NCBI GenBank assembly: GCA_019321725.1
Contig: CM033124.1
Coordinates: 4,588,001-4,652,000 of the forward strand
Length of the DNA stretch: 64,000 bases
Source: Paulownia fortunei
Taxonomy: Eukaryota; Streptophyta; Magnoliopsida; Lamiales; Paulowniaceae
Direction: 5' to 3'
How positions within the stretch are numbered: the stretch's first letter is position 1; the number at the start of each line of letters is the position of its first letter. Both the position numbers and the translations under genes were made by a program. The notes beneath the pieces were generated by a model, which was not told the origin of the DNA, did no database searches, and saw only the letters and a program-made list of their open reading frames with translations. Shown piece by piece: positions 25,381 to 38,627 of the stretch.

Positions 25381-25633
25381 TTTGAATCACAAAGGATACT
25401 GAGGAAAGAAAATGATTTGAATTATTTCTTGCATCTTCATCAGTCGGAGTACAAATCAAAGTACAGATTTCTAAAACCTTCTTGCTTTAAGTATAAAAAA
25501 ATGCACAACTGAATAATTACAAAAGCATTCTGGGATTCATTTTTAATTACATGTGATGTAATGTATATTTTTATTTTTTGAAAAAAAAATATTCCACTGC
25601 ATATACGTTTTCCAAGATCGTGCAAATCTAATA
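25381..25633 (+). repeat. 3' end fragment of a copia LTR
   Basis: It is homologous to 14610-14866: shared blocks include 'tttctaaaaccttcttg', 'ttaagtat', 'cacaa.tga.taat.acaaaag' and 'ttaattacatgtgatgtaatgt'. It abuts the Athila-like LTR unit on its left. From 25634 to 25856 I see only unassigned sequence with many GCCCA/TGATGCC repeats and no gene. Confidence 0.6.
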
Positions 25634-25856
25634 GTCAGGTCCCCACTTGATGCCCACCTTGGCACGACATCGTGCCCAAGTTGCAACCTAGGCATCAGGT
25701 GATCACACTTTGATTACTTGATGCCCTGAGATAGTGCCCAATTGCCTAGCCCACAAGGTTGGGTGACCCATCGACCACCTAGCACTGGGTGATGCCTAAT
25801 ATTGTTTTTCTCAGCCTCACCACTACTAAAACCACTTTCTTGGCATCATGCGATGT

Positions 25857-28800
25857 TGTTGGGATAAACAATTTATTTATGTGTGTTGTGCACTTGATTT
25901 AACAATTAAATCACATGCAACAATACAAGATTAAATTTTCCAAACAAAAATGTGCAATAAATACAATATCTTCATCATATGAATTTTAGGCTTTAACCGC
26001 AAAAGTAATTAAGAACGAAGAACCTATGTTCTAATACAATTGTTAAGTTTGCATAATCACAACACGTTATGCAACAAAGAATTAAAATTTTTACATGTAT
26101 AAAATAATTAGACATATATTGTCCTGGACCCATAACAATTAATTAGTTGTGTTCTAATAACCCGCTTAAATTACTTAAATAGAGATTCACAATATATCCA
26201 AAAATTTAGCACTCCCATTGATGAAGTTGATTGAACAATTCAAATAATGTATAGACCAAAAATAGATTCATTTTAGGAATCCACGCCTTGGGCAAGCCCA
26301 TAAATTAAAGATCTTACTAGTTTAATCTTTTGTTTTTAATTTAGATTTTTATAGTGAAGTTCAATTCTTAATTCAACTAGGTGAATATAGACTTGAACTT
26401 TTTTGAAGAAAGACACAAGACACAACACAAGAGAAAAAGACTGCATGTTTGTGATTCAAGGTGGACGAATTTTGCTTGTGAAAGCACTAAAAAAATTAGC
26501 CCCTTATGTTGTGTATTTATACATAACTTAGATAAATCCTAATCCTATTAGGTCTTGATTCGTTTTCAAGTTTAACTTTATCTCTTCCCTCTAATCTTGT
26601 TTCTTCCATCTAAAACTAGAAGTCTTAGACTTACTTTTTAAGACTTCTAGGTGGGACTTCTATGGGCCTATAAAGTTGGGTTTGGATTATAATTGATCTC
26701 TATCAATTAATCATATCAAACTTAATTAATTGATTCAATCAAATAATTAATTGGTTCTACAAAGCCACCTGATTAAATTAGGTTCAATATATATAACCAT
26801 ATTGGTTATATTGGTTAAATTAATTAAACCCTTTAAATTAATTTTAGGCTCATTAATTAATTGATCTAATTAACTAATTAATTCACTCCCCATGAGTCAC
26901 GAATATTAATTAGGTCTAGATAAATAATCTTATTATTTAATTAGATATATTAATTTAACTTCTTAAATTAATTCTAGTTCAAGCTCTATTAATTAACTTA
27001 ATCCAACTCCTTGAAAATTTTCTAGATATAAGTGGACTATCTTGATTTGTTTCTGATCCATCAGATTCACAACAAAGCTAGCACTAGCTTGCAACTCTTC
27101 TAACTTAAATAAATATTAAATATTTTAATTAATTAAGCTAATTAATTATCATCTTGGAATTAAGTATTTAACTCCAAGAAAGTCACAAGTTCATCATGAC
27201 TACCTAGTCATAGGTGAAATAGTAAACGAACCTATTTCTTATTATTAGTACTATGCAAGTCTGGTCTTTCCGTAAACTAATCTTCCAATTAATTCTAGGG
27301 CATGGTGTCGGGTTCGTGTAATCACGGGATTGCAAGTATAGCAAAAATTAAAAAAAATCAACAATTGAAATAAAATCATACATCATATCTAAATATGTAT
27401 TATCCTGGATTTAATGCAATAAAATTAAACAACTAAAGTTTCACGATTACACCTTTCAAGCAATCCGACTAATGAAGGGTAAGAAGGAATTCAGATTCCT
27501 CAAGTTCCTCTCAAACAATTTTGATCGCCTCTCAAAATGTTCACCAAGGACACCAAGTGTAGTCCCTCTATCAGTATCCATACTTTCGAGCAGATCCACA
27601 AGCTTCAAATCCTTGTTAGTGAATTTGAACTTCTTATTTTTAAGTCTATTTGAGAGTGAAGATTAATTCTTGAATCAACAAGTAATTGAAGAACTAACCT
27701 TTTAATCAAAAGGGATAGAACCTTTTGGAGTAATTTTTCTTGAAGTAAGAAAATAAAATACCAAAAAAAGAAAAAACGAAAAGGAGAAGAGAAGAGGGGG
27801 GCAAAAATTCTAGCTCTCTTGCTTGTAGTTTTTGGCTCCTACATTATATATTTATATACACAATATAGTATTGACCTAATTCCATTAGGTTTTCAACTCT
27901 TACCCTAATTAGTCCTCTAATCCAATTAGGAATTATTCTCCTTCCTTATCACTTATTTTTTTATTTCAAGACAAATTAATTCTAACTCAAGTTGATTAAT
28001 CTCCATTAATCAACTTAATCCAACACTTTGGATTACAACTATAGATATAGAAGTGGACTATCTTGATTTGTGTATGACCCATTAAGTTCACAATTAAGCC
28101 AGCAATGGGCTTGCAACCTTTGCAACTTCTGAATAAATTTAATATTTTGATTAATTAATCTAATTAATTAATTTACTTGAAATTAACCCCTTAATTCCAA
28201 TAACCTCACAAATCAAGGGAAGCACTTAACAATGCATCTCATGAACCATTTTTGCTATAAGTACCATGTAAATACAGTTCCTCCATTAACTAATATCCCG
28301 ATTAATTTTAGGGTATGGATTACTAGCTGAAACTCTATTTTGATATAATAACTATGATTTTATTTCAAGTCATATTGATTATTTGATGAATTACTAGAAA
28401 AACCTATGTCTAGTATTCATCCTACTTTGGTCAAGGTCTTCGGGATCAAGGACTATGAAAACATAGAAGATTCTTCTATTTTACCAGATAGGTGACGGAT
28501 CCTTTATTGGCTACTCATTGACATCCACAGATGAAGACATATACCCAATGTAAGTCTCTTATGTCATGTAATCAAAAAATACATCAAAGTGTATGATGTC
28601 ATGCACAAGGCCACCATGGTACCTCAAGTCAAAGGACTAATTAATGCACTATCGTAATTAGAAAATTTTCATTCGACAAATAATACTTTCCAATTGAGAA
28701 TTTCCCAGTGGGCCGTTTAGTGTACCCGTTCTCTAACAAACACTTACACACATGCACTAATGTCCATACGCTAATGTCTATGGAATAAGATATTCTTCTT

Positions 28801-29855
28801 TTGAGTATGAATCATGCGTGCGAGACTATCAGGCTTATCGATGTCCCATCTCAATGAACCCCTGATTTAAAATATTTTTAAGATCAAAGTTATAGAGGCA
28901 TATTCTATGATCACCATCATATATGTGACCATGCCCCATAACTAAAAATGATCTAGGGACTTTTATTTGATTGATAAAAATAATTAAAAATAAAGAAATA
29001 CCTTTTATTTATTTCAACATTATGAATAAGAATATTTTTTTCAAGAGTTTAAAAGTTTGCAGCTAATTGACTCGCTAGACACTAGTCTAACACATGGATT
29101 ATTAGTCAAAATCCTATTTAATTTAATAACTATGATTTCATTTTTAGTCTTAGTGACTCCTGATAAATTATTAGAAAATCTGAATCTAATATTCATCCTG
29201 CTTTAGCTAAAGACTTATGAGTCAAGGACCTTGAAATGTTCAAGAAATTCACTTGTTCTTTCACAAAGGTGATAAATCATATGTTGGTCACTCATTAACC
29301 TCTATGCACAAGGATGTTGTACTGAACATACTCCCATTGATTGTCAAGTAATTGGAAAATATACTAAAGTACAACATATCATGTACAAAGATACTATGGT
29401 ACCTTAAGTTCAAGGATTGATTCATGAATTATCATAACTAGGAAATTCTTGTTTAGCGAACAAGGTTCCAATTGAGAATTTTATGTGGGCATGTTCAGTG
29501 TACTCGTTCCCCAACTAGCATCTGCATACTTGCATTAGCATCCCATACCAATGCCTATGGAGCAAGATATCCTCCTTTCGAGCATGCACATGTCTGTGAG
29601 TCTTACGGGCTTATCAATGTCCCATCTTAGTGGACTCCTGCCTCAAAAGTAGTTTAAGACCAAAGCCAAGAAGTCATATTTCATAATCGCTATCTTATGT
29701 TCGACCATGCTCCGTAGCTAAATATGTTCAGGGACTTTATCTAATTATCTAAGGGTAATTAAAGAAAAAAAATGCTAATATTATTAATATATTTTGAATA
29801 ACTTTGTTCTTACAAGAGTACAGAAGTAACTATAAATTGACACGTTAGACACTAC
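25857..29855 (-). repeat. Copia LTR containing a nested solo LTR
   Basis: The LTR begins TGTTGGGATAAAC and ends near GACACGTTAGACACTACTC (the complement of the family's TGTTAGAGTAGTG start, with the last bases mutated). Without the nested insertion (27306-29092 plus one CATGG) it is about 2.2 kb, like the 2144-bp LTR at 12723-14866. No interior is attached, so this is another solo or truncated LTR. No convincing target duplication was seen. Confidence 0.65.
27306..29092 (-). mobile_element. Solo copia LTR (1787 bp) with CATGG target duplication
   Basis: It starts TGTCGGGTTCGTG and ends AGTCTAACA. It is flanked on both sides by CATGG (27301-27305 and 29093-29097). The uninterrupted target is seen in the related LTR at about 5388 (GGACATGGATAATAGTCG). 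A perfect 5-bp duplication, correct TG..CA ends and no interior make this a solo LTR left by recombination between the two LTRs of a full element. It inserted into an LTR of a related family. Confidence 0.85.
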
Positions 29856-30444
29856 TCTAATTATTTCAATCGCCAAATCTTATTATGGTTTGTTGGCATG
29901 CAATGCCAAATTTGGGGCTACAACACCAATGTTGCAAAAATTCAACCTATAAATCTATTAAAATGGCACCTTGGCTCAACAATTGGCGCTGCGGCATTAG
30001 ATTATCTATCCTAGTCTCGTTAGATAATGTTGCAACTCGAGTTTCTAGCACTACTTATGATGGCTTCGTGGCCTTATAAAAATGGCACTGTTGTGTGAGA
30101 TTCTCTATTCTTTTGGTCTGGCAAATCATCAAATGGCGCTGCGACCTAATAACAGAATGGCCTTGCAGTGCGACTTCTGTAGTTTTGGTTTTGTACATCT
30201 CTTCAATTGGGGACGTGGCACAAGATATGGAGTTGTAAATTTAGTTGGCTTTTGTTTCTTTTACTTGTTCCATTTTCTCCCTTTCATGATGTCTCTACAA
30301 CTCGAAGCACCAATTTCTCCCTAATTCGCTAGCTCATACAAAACATTTGTCCAAATTCAAGTGTAGATTTCAATGAATGGTATATAAAATACATCAATCT
30401 TGTCACATAAAGATACAAAAATATTTAAATATATGAGTTTATCA
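29856..30444 (-). repeat. Degenerate gypsy-type LTR fragment
   Basis: It contains GCGCTGCGG/GCGCTGCGACC and TTGCAGTGCGAC blocks reminiscent of the GC-richer core of the Athila-like LTRs (compare 18605-18790). It ends GAGTTTATCA at 30444, parallel to the GAGCTTATCA terminus of that family. Two plus-strand open frames in it (29885-30079, 30082-30324) have no recognisable protein content. Confidence 0.4.
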
Positions 30445-31677
30445 AATACCATGAAAATGGGAAACATGTTTCTTTATATAATTACTCCATGTAATGTCCT
30501 TTAAAAATATTGAAATATGTCATGATATCATGAGAATTAAGAATGAATTACAAGATTTTTTTGGGTTAAATCCATCTTCATAAAGTTGATTTACTAAATG
30601 CTTTCAAATGGTTAGAACACTATCAATAAATTGAGAGAGTTAACTCCACAACCTACATGTTTCAAAGTGTAGTGTTTCCCTTCAAATTTTGATCATACTC
30701 TCTTTATCAATTTAAGCCCTCATTTTGCATGAAAAATTCCATATAGTTTCAGTCACTTTTTCTGGCTTTTTCCGTCATCATTTTAACAGCAATAAATTGC
30801 AATTTAAATGGTAGAAGGATGGTAGGGGTTGCCTTGAGTACTCCCTCCGAAATTCAATTTCAGACATTCTAGTGGCCACCACAAATTTAAGTCAATTTTT
30901 TTACACTAATATTAACAAGTTGAATATATAATATTGATTCGTCGTGGAAATGGCATGGCACGACTTCTAGTCATTTCTTATAGAGAGGGATATTTTTGTA
31001 GCACTTTATAACAAAATGAGGTTAAAACTCGATTTTGGAGTGCAACACAATTTCTAAAAAACAACAGACACGACGTCATAATTTAAAAAAATAAAAGTCA
31101 TGTCTCCTACGAATCCCCAAATCGCTAACCCTTGATTTTCTGGCTCTGGTGTCTCAACGACCTTAAAAAATTATTAGAGATTAAGTGTGATTGCTTGTAT
31201 TTTCGTTCCATTCATTTATATTTTTGGAGAAAATAATGAGAAAAAGTTATTTTTGGAAAAAGATGAATGAGTTTTAAGAGTGTGTTTGAATGTGAGATGA
31301 AAGTGTAATGATTATAGTTGATGTGATGTGTTTTTTTTATAAAATAGTGTTTGAATGTGAGAATTTTTATAAGAATTTTTTTTGAAATGTTGTTTGGATA
31401 TAGATATATTTATGACAATATTTCTTTGTTATTTATCTTGTTTTAAATGTAAAAATTTTAGTACACAAGTTTTTATTGATATTGGATTAATATTAAGTAT
31501 ATAATTAATTATAATTTATGTTCACATTGTTTTACTTATATATGATGTAACTTTTATATATAATATATATACTTAATATATATATATATGTATATATATC
31601 TATATTCACAGATGTGCTTTATTTGGATTTGAAAAATTGCATTAAACTATACATAAATGGACTCTTATATGTACAAA

Positions 31678-31713
<36 letters not shown>

Positions 31714-32290
31714 CAAGTTATTCCTGTGTTATTGTGAAAATGCAAAAAATAAAAATAATATTCATTAAAAAATAATAGTTTAATTTGATGTTTGTAAATT
31801 AAATTTTAATATTTCTAAGTATATTTTAATAAGTACTATCTTATTTGTAATTTTTTTTCTCCATGAAAGTTAGAAAAGAAAATAATTATATTGTTATGAC
31901 ATAAATTAAATCAATTTCTTTTGTATTTCGTACATTCATAATCAATAAATTGTACAATCGCATATACAATATAATATTTTTTTGCATGTACGTATATGTA
32001 ATGTACATAAGTACATACTCAAATATTTTAATTAAATCATTATTAGTACAAAATTTTAAAATATATTTTTTCAATTGTTATTTTAATAAATATTAAATAG
32101 ATTAAATATGCAGTATTGTCAATAATACCATACTATTTTAATATAAAATAAAATTATTGTGCCATTTATTTTTATTTCTCTTTTGTATTCCAATTTACCT
32201 TGATATAACAAGAACCTTCATAAACCAAAAATAGCAGATATTGCTAAGAATCAGACAATCAAACAATAAACCCAGGTTTTTTTAACAAAA
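30445..32290. other. AT-rich region upstream of KNL2, left copy
   Basis: No gene or clear transposon terminus was recognised. It contains a pure AT dinucleotide run at about 31682-31710 and low-complexity AT sequence from 31500 to 32100. Two GTGTTTGAATGTGAG motifs (31289 and 31346) hint at a small MITE remnant, but I could not define its ends. Confidence 0.4.
31682..31710. repeat. AT microsatellite (left copy)
   Basis: An uninterrupted AT dinucleotide run of about 29 bases, flanked by further TATATA clusters at 31555-31600. The post-gap copy is at 44929-44957. Confidence 0.85.
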
Positions 32291-32438
32291 TTTTGGATGT
32301 CCATAGACTTTCCACAAATTTATTAAAGCACATTGCAAAGATCTTGTTTTTCCACTACCAACTGTTTTTCCGCCAGCGCTGGTGCTCTTCCTCCTTTCTC
32401 CCTCCACCCCTTCCTTATTTCCCAATTACCCTGGCCGT

Positions 32439-32447
32439 TATATATAA
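32439..32447 (+). promoter_or_regulatory. Candidate KNL2 TATA box, left copy
   Basis: TATATATAA lies at the transition from AT-rich DNA to a GC- and pyrimidine-rich leader. CCCAATTACC (32420-32429) upstream offers a CCAAT-like motif. Transcription would start near 32470. Downstream are two TTCGCGA motifs (about 32552 and 32600), which resemble E2F-type elements without matching the consensus fully. The copy belonging to the complete gene is at 45686-45694. Confidence 0.4.
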
Positions 32448-33144
32448 TTTTTCTATTTCTTCTGCTCGACTCTTCGAATACTTTTTTGCGGGTTCTCGTC
32501 GTCGTCGGCGATTTCCCACCTGCAGAGGGCTTCGTCCAGATTACCCACCCTTTCGCGAAGCCTTCTCGTTGGTTTCCCCCTTTCTCCCTTCATCTGCCGT
32601 ATTCGCGATAACGAAAACATTTTTTTGCCCTACTTCGTTCGTCAGGTCTTACCTTTTCCTCGTCGTAGCCGCTGCCATTTTTGTCGGTCGCGGCGTCCTA
32701 CAAACCTTAAATCAGATTCTTTAATAGGAATATAAGCAAAATGGGTCTTATTCTATACCTTTCATCTTTTGGGTTTAGGGGAACTGACTCAACAAGAGTA
32801 AGAGTAGGAGCAATGGCCGGAATCGGCCGTGTTTCTACTGGTAGAGAAGACGGTGAAACAAACTTGGGATTAGGGGAGTAGGGATTGCCAGTGATAGAGA
32901 GACCTACCTTGGCTAAGTCCCATCAATAATTATATTACTGTGGTTCAGAGAAATTTTTATGAAAAGTAGATACATTTTTAGAGGTTGGGTGTAGTTAGCC
33001 AGAGATAAAATGAGAGATTTTCGGAAAGCAAGTTGAGTTTATCCACAACCGATCAAAAATCCTACTGAAAAATTCGCTCAGAGATAGAAATCTCTGAAAA
33101 ATTTCCACAAGCAATCAAACACCCTAAATAATTGGAATTAAGCC

Positions 33145-33389
33145 ATGGCATCTGCTTCAAGTCCAGATCATCACAAGAATAGGGGCAACAGGCCAAAATC
33201 CCACTTTAACCAAACAGTGAGCTTGTTTAGTGTAATACTGTATGTTACAAGTTATTTTGCAGTTAATTGTTCTTGATTTTTTTTTTTTCTGGGAAAATTC
33301 AAGGTTTGTTTGGCAGATTGGTGGTTGGATAAGACTGAAAATGACTTCCAAGGGAGACAACTCGCTGTTGGCGGGTTTACTTCTCGAGA
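33145..33389 (+). CDS. KNL2: KNL2 exons 1-2, duplicate copy before the gap
   Basis: Exon 1 (33145-33216) and exon 2 (33304-33389) are identical to 46392-46463 and 46551-46636. They encode the N-terminus and the first part of the SANTA domain (TVCLADWWLDK ... QLAVGGFTSRE). The copy stops because the sequence reaches the assembly gap inside intron 2. No exon 3 exists between here and the gap, so it cannot make KNL2. Because the whole block looks like an unmerged contig overlap, I regard this as the same exons shown twice. A true partial gene duplication is the less likely alternative. Confidence 0.85.
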
Positions 33390-33426
33390 GTAAGTTGCTT
33401 CCTTTTAGTTTGTTCTTTCAATCTCG

Positions 33427-36169
33427 TGTCACAACTCAGCAGTAAACAACAAAAATTCTCAAAATAAAAGAAATAATAATTTGGCATATTATTGGCGGAA
33501 ACTTGAATTCTATTTCTGTTTCACTCAACCAACCAACCAAGATGATGAGAATGAGAAAATGCAATCATGTGAGCACTGAAAAGTAAGGAACTCTAACAAT
33601 TCTAACAGAATAACCAAATCAGTTGCGCACACAAAAATGAGCTAGGTGTGGAATTTTAGTCGTGTGATTTTGCTTAAATTCTCTCTGCCAAACTGCGTAT
33701 TTTTGCCATGTGATTTTGGTGCCTTCTGCTGTGCATCTTCACCAGATCATGCCTTATTAAATCTATTCAGAGAAAAACTGTGCTGCCCTTATAGCGTATG
33801 TCTCTAGCCAAATTGACTTCGTCTTAATCCAATCTTCTATTTCTTCACCAGTAATTGTAACACTTCCTCCCCCTCGAATCAGCCTTGTCCTCACGGCTGA
33901 AAATTAGGAAATTGCTGCTGAAAAGTTCTTGAGGAATCAGGGAGAGAATAAGACCAATGAGCAAGTACCTGTGCTGTTGAATGATTTTCCTTTTTTCTTC
34001 CTGAGCCTTTTTCCTTTCTTCTTCCCAAGCCTTGTGTGTTAGACGTGAGTTCTGCCATCTTGATTGAGGTGGCATTCCCTTAGTCTCATGAAAAACGTCC
34101 TCAAATTTGTTTAAGAGTAGTTGTGTGGCAGGAGGAACATTAGATGTCAATTGGGTCTCCTCTACTCTGAGAACAGTTGAGCTACCAATCCATATGATAC
34201 CTTCCTCAAGATGGACCCGACTAATTGAACCTCTAGAAAGTCTAACTTTTCTTAGCGTGATTTTTCTTCCCATGTGATGAACAGGCAAATGTGATAGGAT
34301 TATATGATTACATCCAATCAACCCCCAAAATGACATCACAACCCCTAAACGAATCACCCTCAACTCTGCATCAAATTGATGGTCACTCATCTTCCAAACA
34401 AACTTTGGGCATTTAGCTCTACTAATAGTTTTACTCTCATCAGCTACTATGACCTCCCAAGGAGTAGTGTCTGCTAAAACTAAGAGGCAATTCAAATTTT
34501 TGCCGTGTCACTGGCCAAAAAACTGTGGGCACTCCTATTATCAATTAGAATTGTCAGAGCCCTCTTTTTGATAAAGCCAAGTGGTTTAATAGTTGTTTGG
34601 CTCTGTTGCCCCTGACTGCATGCAAAGAGATTATTCCTTCAATATTTAGGTCCTCCTTTATAGTTGTCTTTTTTCAGTTGCGTTACTTCAAGCTTGTGTT
34701 CCTCTAGTTTTTCTATATTAATTGCTGAGTAAGAGTTCTGACATTTCCAACCTCAGCTACGTCTTCAACCCCCTCAAAAAACTAGAGACTCACCAAGCCC
34801 AGGATTTCTGATTTTCACATGTGAGATCAACTCATCAACTCTTTCTTGATAGGCACTGACATCAGCGTCTTGGGTTAGATTGCTAAATTCAATAACCTTC
34901 GTCGCCCACTTCAGAAAATCGTTCGATAACAAGGTTGCAAAACAACTCCCAAGCAATGCCTATTCGCCCTTCTATATACTCCATATACCATGAGTCAGTC
35001 TTACCTCTTAAATAGTGTGCAAAGAAGCTTACCTTTGCATGTTCTTCCATGGGAAAAAGCTAGAAGAACCTGTTACTGTGCCTCACCCATGTCTGAGGCT
35101 CATCCCCGTCAAACTCTGGAAATTCTATTTTGGTAAATTGAACGTTTTGGTTCTGTAATCCAGTGCGGTGAGGAGGGTATAATACTCACCCAGTTCTTGA
35201 ATGGCTAGCCTCTTCCCATTGTTCCTTCTCCCTACCTTTGTTCTGCTGTAACTTCATGAAAGCTTCTAAGGTGGCTGTTATCTTCTCCACACTTTGTTCC
35301 AGTTTCAGAAACCTTTGCCCATTCATTTTTTTGATCAGCCCATGATTCTTCTTCTGTGCTTCTTGCAAGTCCTTAAAATGGGTGTTATCAGCCACATAAT
35401 ACTCCACAGGTTGGACGAGCTGTCCCCTGGTACCAGTTGTAAATAATCAGCAGTAAACAAGAAACATGCTCAAAATAAAAGAAATAAATGGAGATGAATT
35501 TGGTGAATTAATGGAGGAAAACAGAGTTCTATTTCTGGTTCACTCAACAAAATGATGAAAAGGAGAAAATGCAATTCTGTGAGTAACAATTCTAACAAAA
35601 CAACCAAATCAATTGCTTACACAAAAATGAGCTGGGGGTGGGAATATATTCTAGTTGCTTAAATTCTCTCTGCCAAACTGAGTTTTTTAAGTTGTGTATT
35701 TTTGGTTGCCTTCTACAAAACATCTTCACTAGATCATGTTGTTATAATCCTTTGGGTAGAATTCATCCCCAAAAGCTAGTTGTTAAGAGGAGGGTGCTCA
35801 AACTGTTATAAACCCCATACTAAAAGCCCATAATTTCGATGTGGGACAAGTCCTATACCTTGCAAATGGTCCCATAACAATCCATCACGCTCCACAGCCC
35901 AACGCCCATGACGGCAGGCTTTGCACTTGTCCCTTTGGCTAGTCTCGGGCAAACATTGCAATGCCAGCGTTACTTCTGTTGTTGCTCAATTGCAACTTGG
36001 ACACGTGGTGCCTGCTTTGATACCTTTTATTACAACCTTTTGGGTAGAACTTGTCCCCAAAAGCTAGCTGTGAAGAGGAGGGTGCCCAAAGGGTTATAAA
36101 CCCCACACCGACCCACACTGAAAGCCCCTATTTTCGATGTGAGACAAGTCCCATGCCTTGCAAATGGGC
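33427..36169 (-). mobile_element. Intronic gypsy element, left copy, cut by the gap
   Basis: This is the duplicate of 46674-49396: LTR 33427-33862, polypurine tract complement 33863-33874, gag-protease remnant 33863-35407, primer-binding site complement 35422-35435, and the second LTR from 35438 into the gap, with the TRIM insertion starting at 35740. From about 35411 onward it differs from the post-gap copy by scattered substitutions and an insertion of about nine bases near 35686. Confidence 0.8.
35740..36169 (-). mobile_element. TRIM-like element, left copy, truncated by the gap
   Basis: Left terminal repeat 35740-35879 (TGTTATAATCC ... CCCATAACA), interior 35880-36027, right terminal repeat from 36028 into the gap. 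The five bases before it are CATGT, the same as the five bases after the post-gap copy (49405-49409), giving a target duplication. See the complete copy at 48978-49404. Confidence 0.75.
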
Positions 36170-36269
36170 NNNNNNNNNNNNNNNNNNNNNNNNNNNNNNN
36201 NNNNNNNNNNNNNNNNNNNNNNNNNNNNNNNNNNNNNNNNNNNNNNNNNNNNNNNNNNNNNNNNNNNNN
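36170..36269. other. Assembly gap (100 N)
   Basis: Exactly 100 N, the usual placeholder for a gap of unknown size. The sequence on its left ends with the text that continues normally at 49397, and the sequence on its right starts with the text found at 23022. Confidence 0.99.
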
Positions 36270-38627
36270 TCCCTAGCAGGAAACCGCCACTATCTCTAGC
36301 TATAGGCCATCCCACAAATAGTGTCTTGAGTTTTGTGAATTCTACTAGCTTTTTATTTTCAAACATATGACTACCGCATGTACCTATACCTATATCTCTA
36401 TAGAGGTCGGTCCATAGCATATACTACTTGATCTATTGCTACAACCATACCTCTTGATCTTAATTGCAACAACTAAAATCAACTTGAAATTGGCCAAATC
36501 TCAAAAAGAATTAAAAACATAGTATATGCTCATCACAATAAAACAACATTCCAATCACAATATAAGTATCAACTCATAACTCCATTAAGATGGCTTTCCA
36601 AGATTTAACAAAAGTGGATTAATTCATATTGAAATTAAGCACGTAACAAGTGTTTTCCAACATCATGATTCTTACAAAAATTTTAAAACTAAGCAAAATG
36701 AAAGAAGAAATTAAAGTAAAAGATTACAATCATTAAGTGATTCTTCACTTCTTCTTCAAAATCTTTAATGCCCAATGAAGCTCTTTCTCTTCTTGCCTTC
36801 AAATCCCAAACTCCTAGTAATAGGTGTGTGTGTTCTTAGTGTATTGTATGAAGAAATATATAGAAATGTGTGTTTTACACAAGGAGAAAAAGTGTATGAG
36901 AATTTAGATGTAAAATGTGTATGAGTGACGAATTATGTGATTTGAATTATGATGTGAATTGTGTATGTAGTATATATACAAGCATATCACATGGGTGGTG
37001 ATGTATGTATTGCATCTAAGATGTGGGAAACAAGAAAAATGCCAAAATGGGCCTTTTTTGCCACTTTTCATAAAAAATCCACTGGAGAATATTTTTTTGT
37101 TATGCATAGTGGAGCCGTAGCTCAAGATTTTGAGGTCGTAGTTCGAGACCTATATTTTCTAATCTATGCATTAGGGTCGCAGCTCAAAACACTCTGTGCA
37201 TTTGGGGTTGTGGCTTGGAATTTCTAAGTCATAACTTGAAGTGTGTTATCACTTTTTATCACCTTGAGCCACGACATGGGTTTTTATGCCATGGATCAAA
37301 ACGTACTGTCACTTTTTATCACCTTGAGTCGTGGCATGGATTTTCTAGGCTGTGACTTTTTTTATTTTTTTTTTTAATTTTTCATGTTTCAACCCTATTT
37401 CTTCCAAATTTACACCTACACAACATATATCACAAGATAAGGCACAACTCTATCAATTATGAGATAATACATCTAAATTTTTGCTGGGAGTGTCATAAAT
37501 ATGTCAAATTATGAGCTTATTATCATGACATTAGTTCTCCATCCTTGGTGGTTATGAACCTAACTCAGTTGTGATTAGGAATGATGTGGGGTGTGTGACA
37601 GTATGTTTTCCTAATATAATTCGTGCTCTCACTCGAGTTGGACCAAATCTACCCCTACTAGGCCATCAACGCCATCTTTAGCTATGGGCCATCCACTAAG
37701 AGTGCCTTCAGCTTTGTGAATTCTACTGGCTTTTGATTTTAACACCTATGACTACCGTATGTACCTGTACCTATATCTCTATAGGGCCTGGTTTGTGGCA
37801 TATACTACTCGATCAATTACTACAACCATACCTATCGATCTTAATTGCATTAATTAAAATAAACTTGAAATTAGCCAAGTCTCAAGAAGCATTAAAAATA
37901 TAGTATATATTCATCACAATAAAACAACATTCCAATCACAATATATGCCTCAACTCATAACTCCATCAAGATGGTTTTTCAAGTCTTGACAAAAGTAGTT
38001 TAGTTCATATTGAAATTAAACAAGCACCAAGTGTTTACCAACATCATGATTCTTACAAATTTATCAAAACCAAGCAAAATAAAAGAAAAAATTAAAGTAG
38101 AAGATTACAACCATTAAGTGATTCTTTACTGCTTATTCAAAATCTTCAATACCCAATGAAGTTATTCCTCTTCTTGTCTTCAAATCTCAAGCTCCTTGGT
38201 AATGGGTGTGTGTGTTCTTGGCATAGTATATGGAGAAATATGGAGAAATGTGTGCTTTGGGTAGAGAGAAAATATGTGTGAGAATTTAGTGTAAAGTGTG
38301 TGTGGGTATGAATTATGTGATGTAAAGTGTGCTGTGAATTGTATATATAGTGTATATACAAGCATATCATATGGGTGGTGATATATGTGTTGTATCTTAG
38401 GTGTGGGAAACAAGAAATATGCTAATAGCCTTTTTTCTCCACTTATCATTAAAAATCTACTAGAAAATATTTTTCTGTTATGGACAACGGAGGCCTGGCT
38501 CAAGATATTGAGGCTACAACTCGAAACCTTCTATTTTCTAATCTATGCATTGAGATCGTAACATAGAATGTTTAGGCCACGGCTTGAAACACTTTGTACA
38601 TTTGGGGTCACGACTCAAAACACTTTA
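36270..38627 (-). repeat. Tandem Athila-like LTR units, right copy
   Basis: Copy of 23022-25380: the first unit (36270-37511) is truncated by the gap, the second runs 37512-38627. See 22693-25380 for the structure. A copia LTR 3' fragment follows at 38628-38880 (copy of 25381-25633), then unassigned sequence to 39103. Confidence 0.6.

Larger units (their letters stand above)
23022..36169. repeat. Left copy of a 13.1-kb duplicated block ending at the gap
   Basis: Every feature in this block recurs at +13247 after the gap (for instance 27472 and 40719, 29885 and 43132, 33845 and 47092). The block starts exactly at the base that follows the gap in the other copy and ends exactly at the gap. Up to about 35410 the copies look identical apart from one A in a homopolymer (near 23292 against 36540). 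From there to the gap they differ at several percent. This is the pattern of two unmerged overlapping contigs. Confidence 0.9.
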
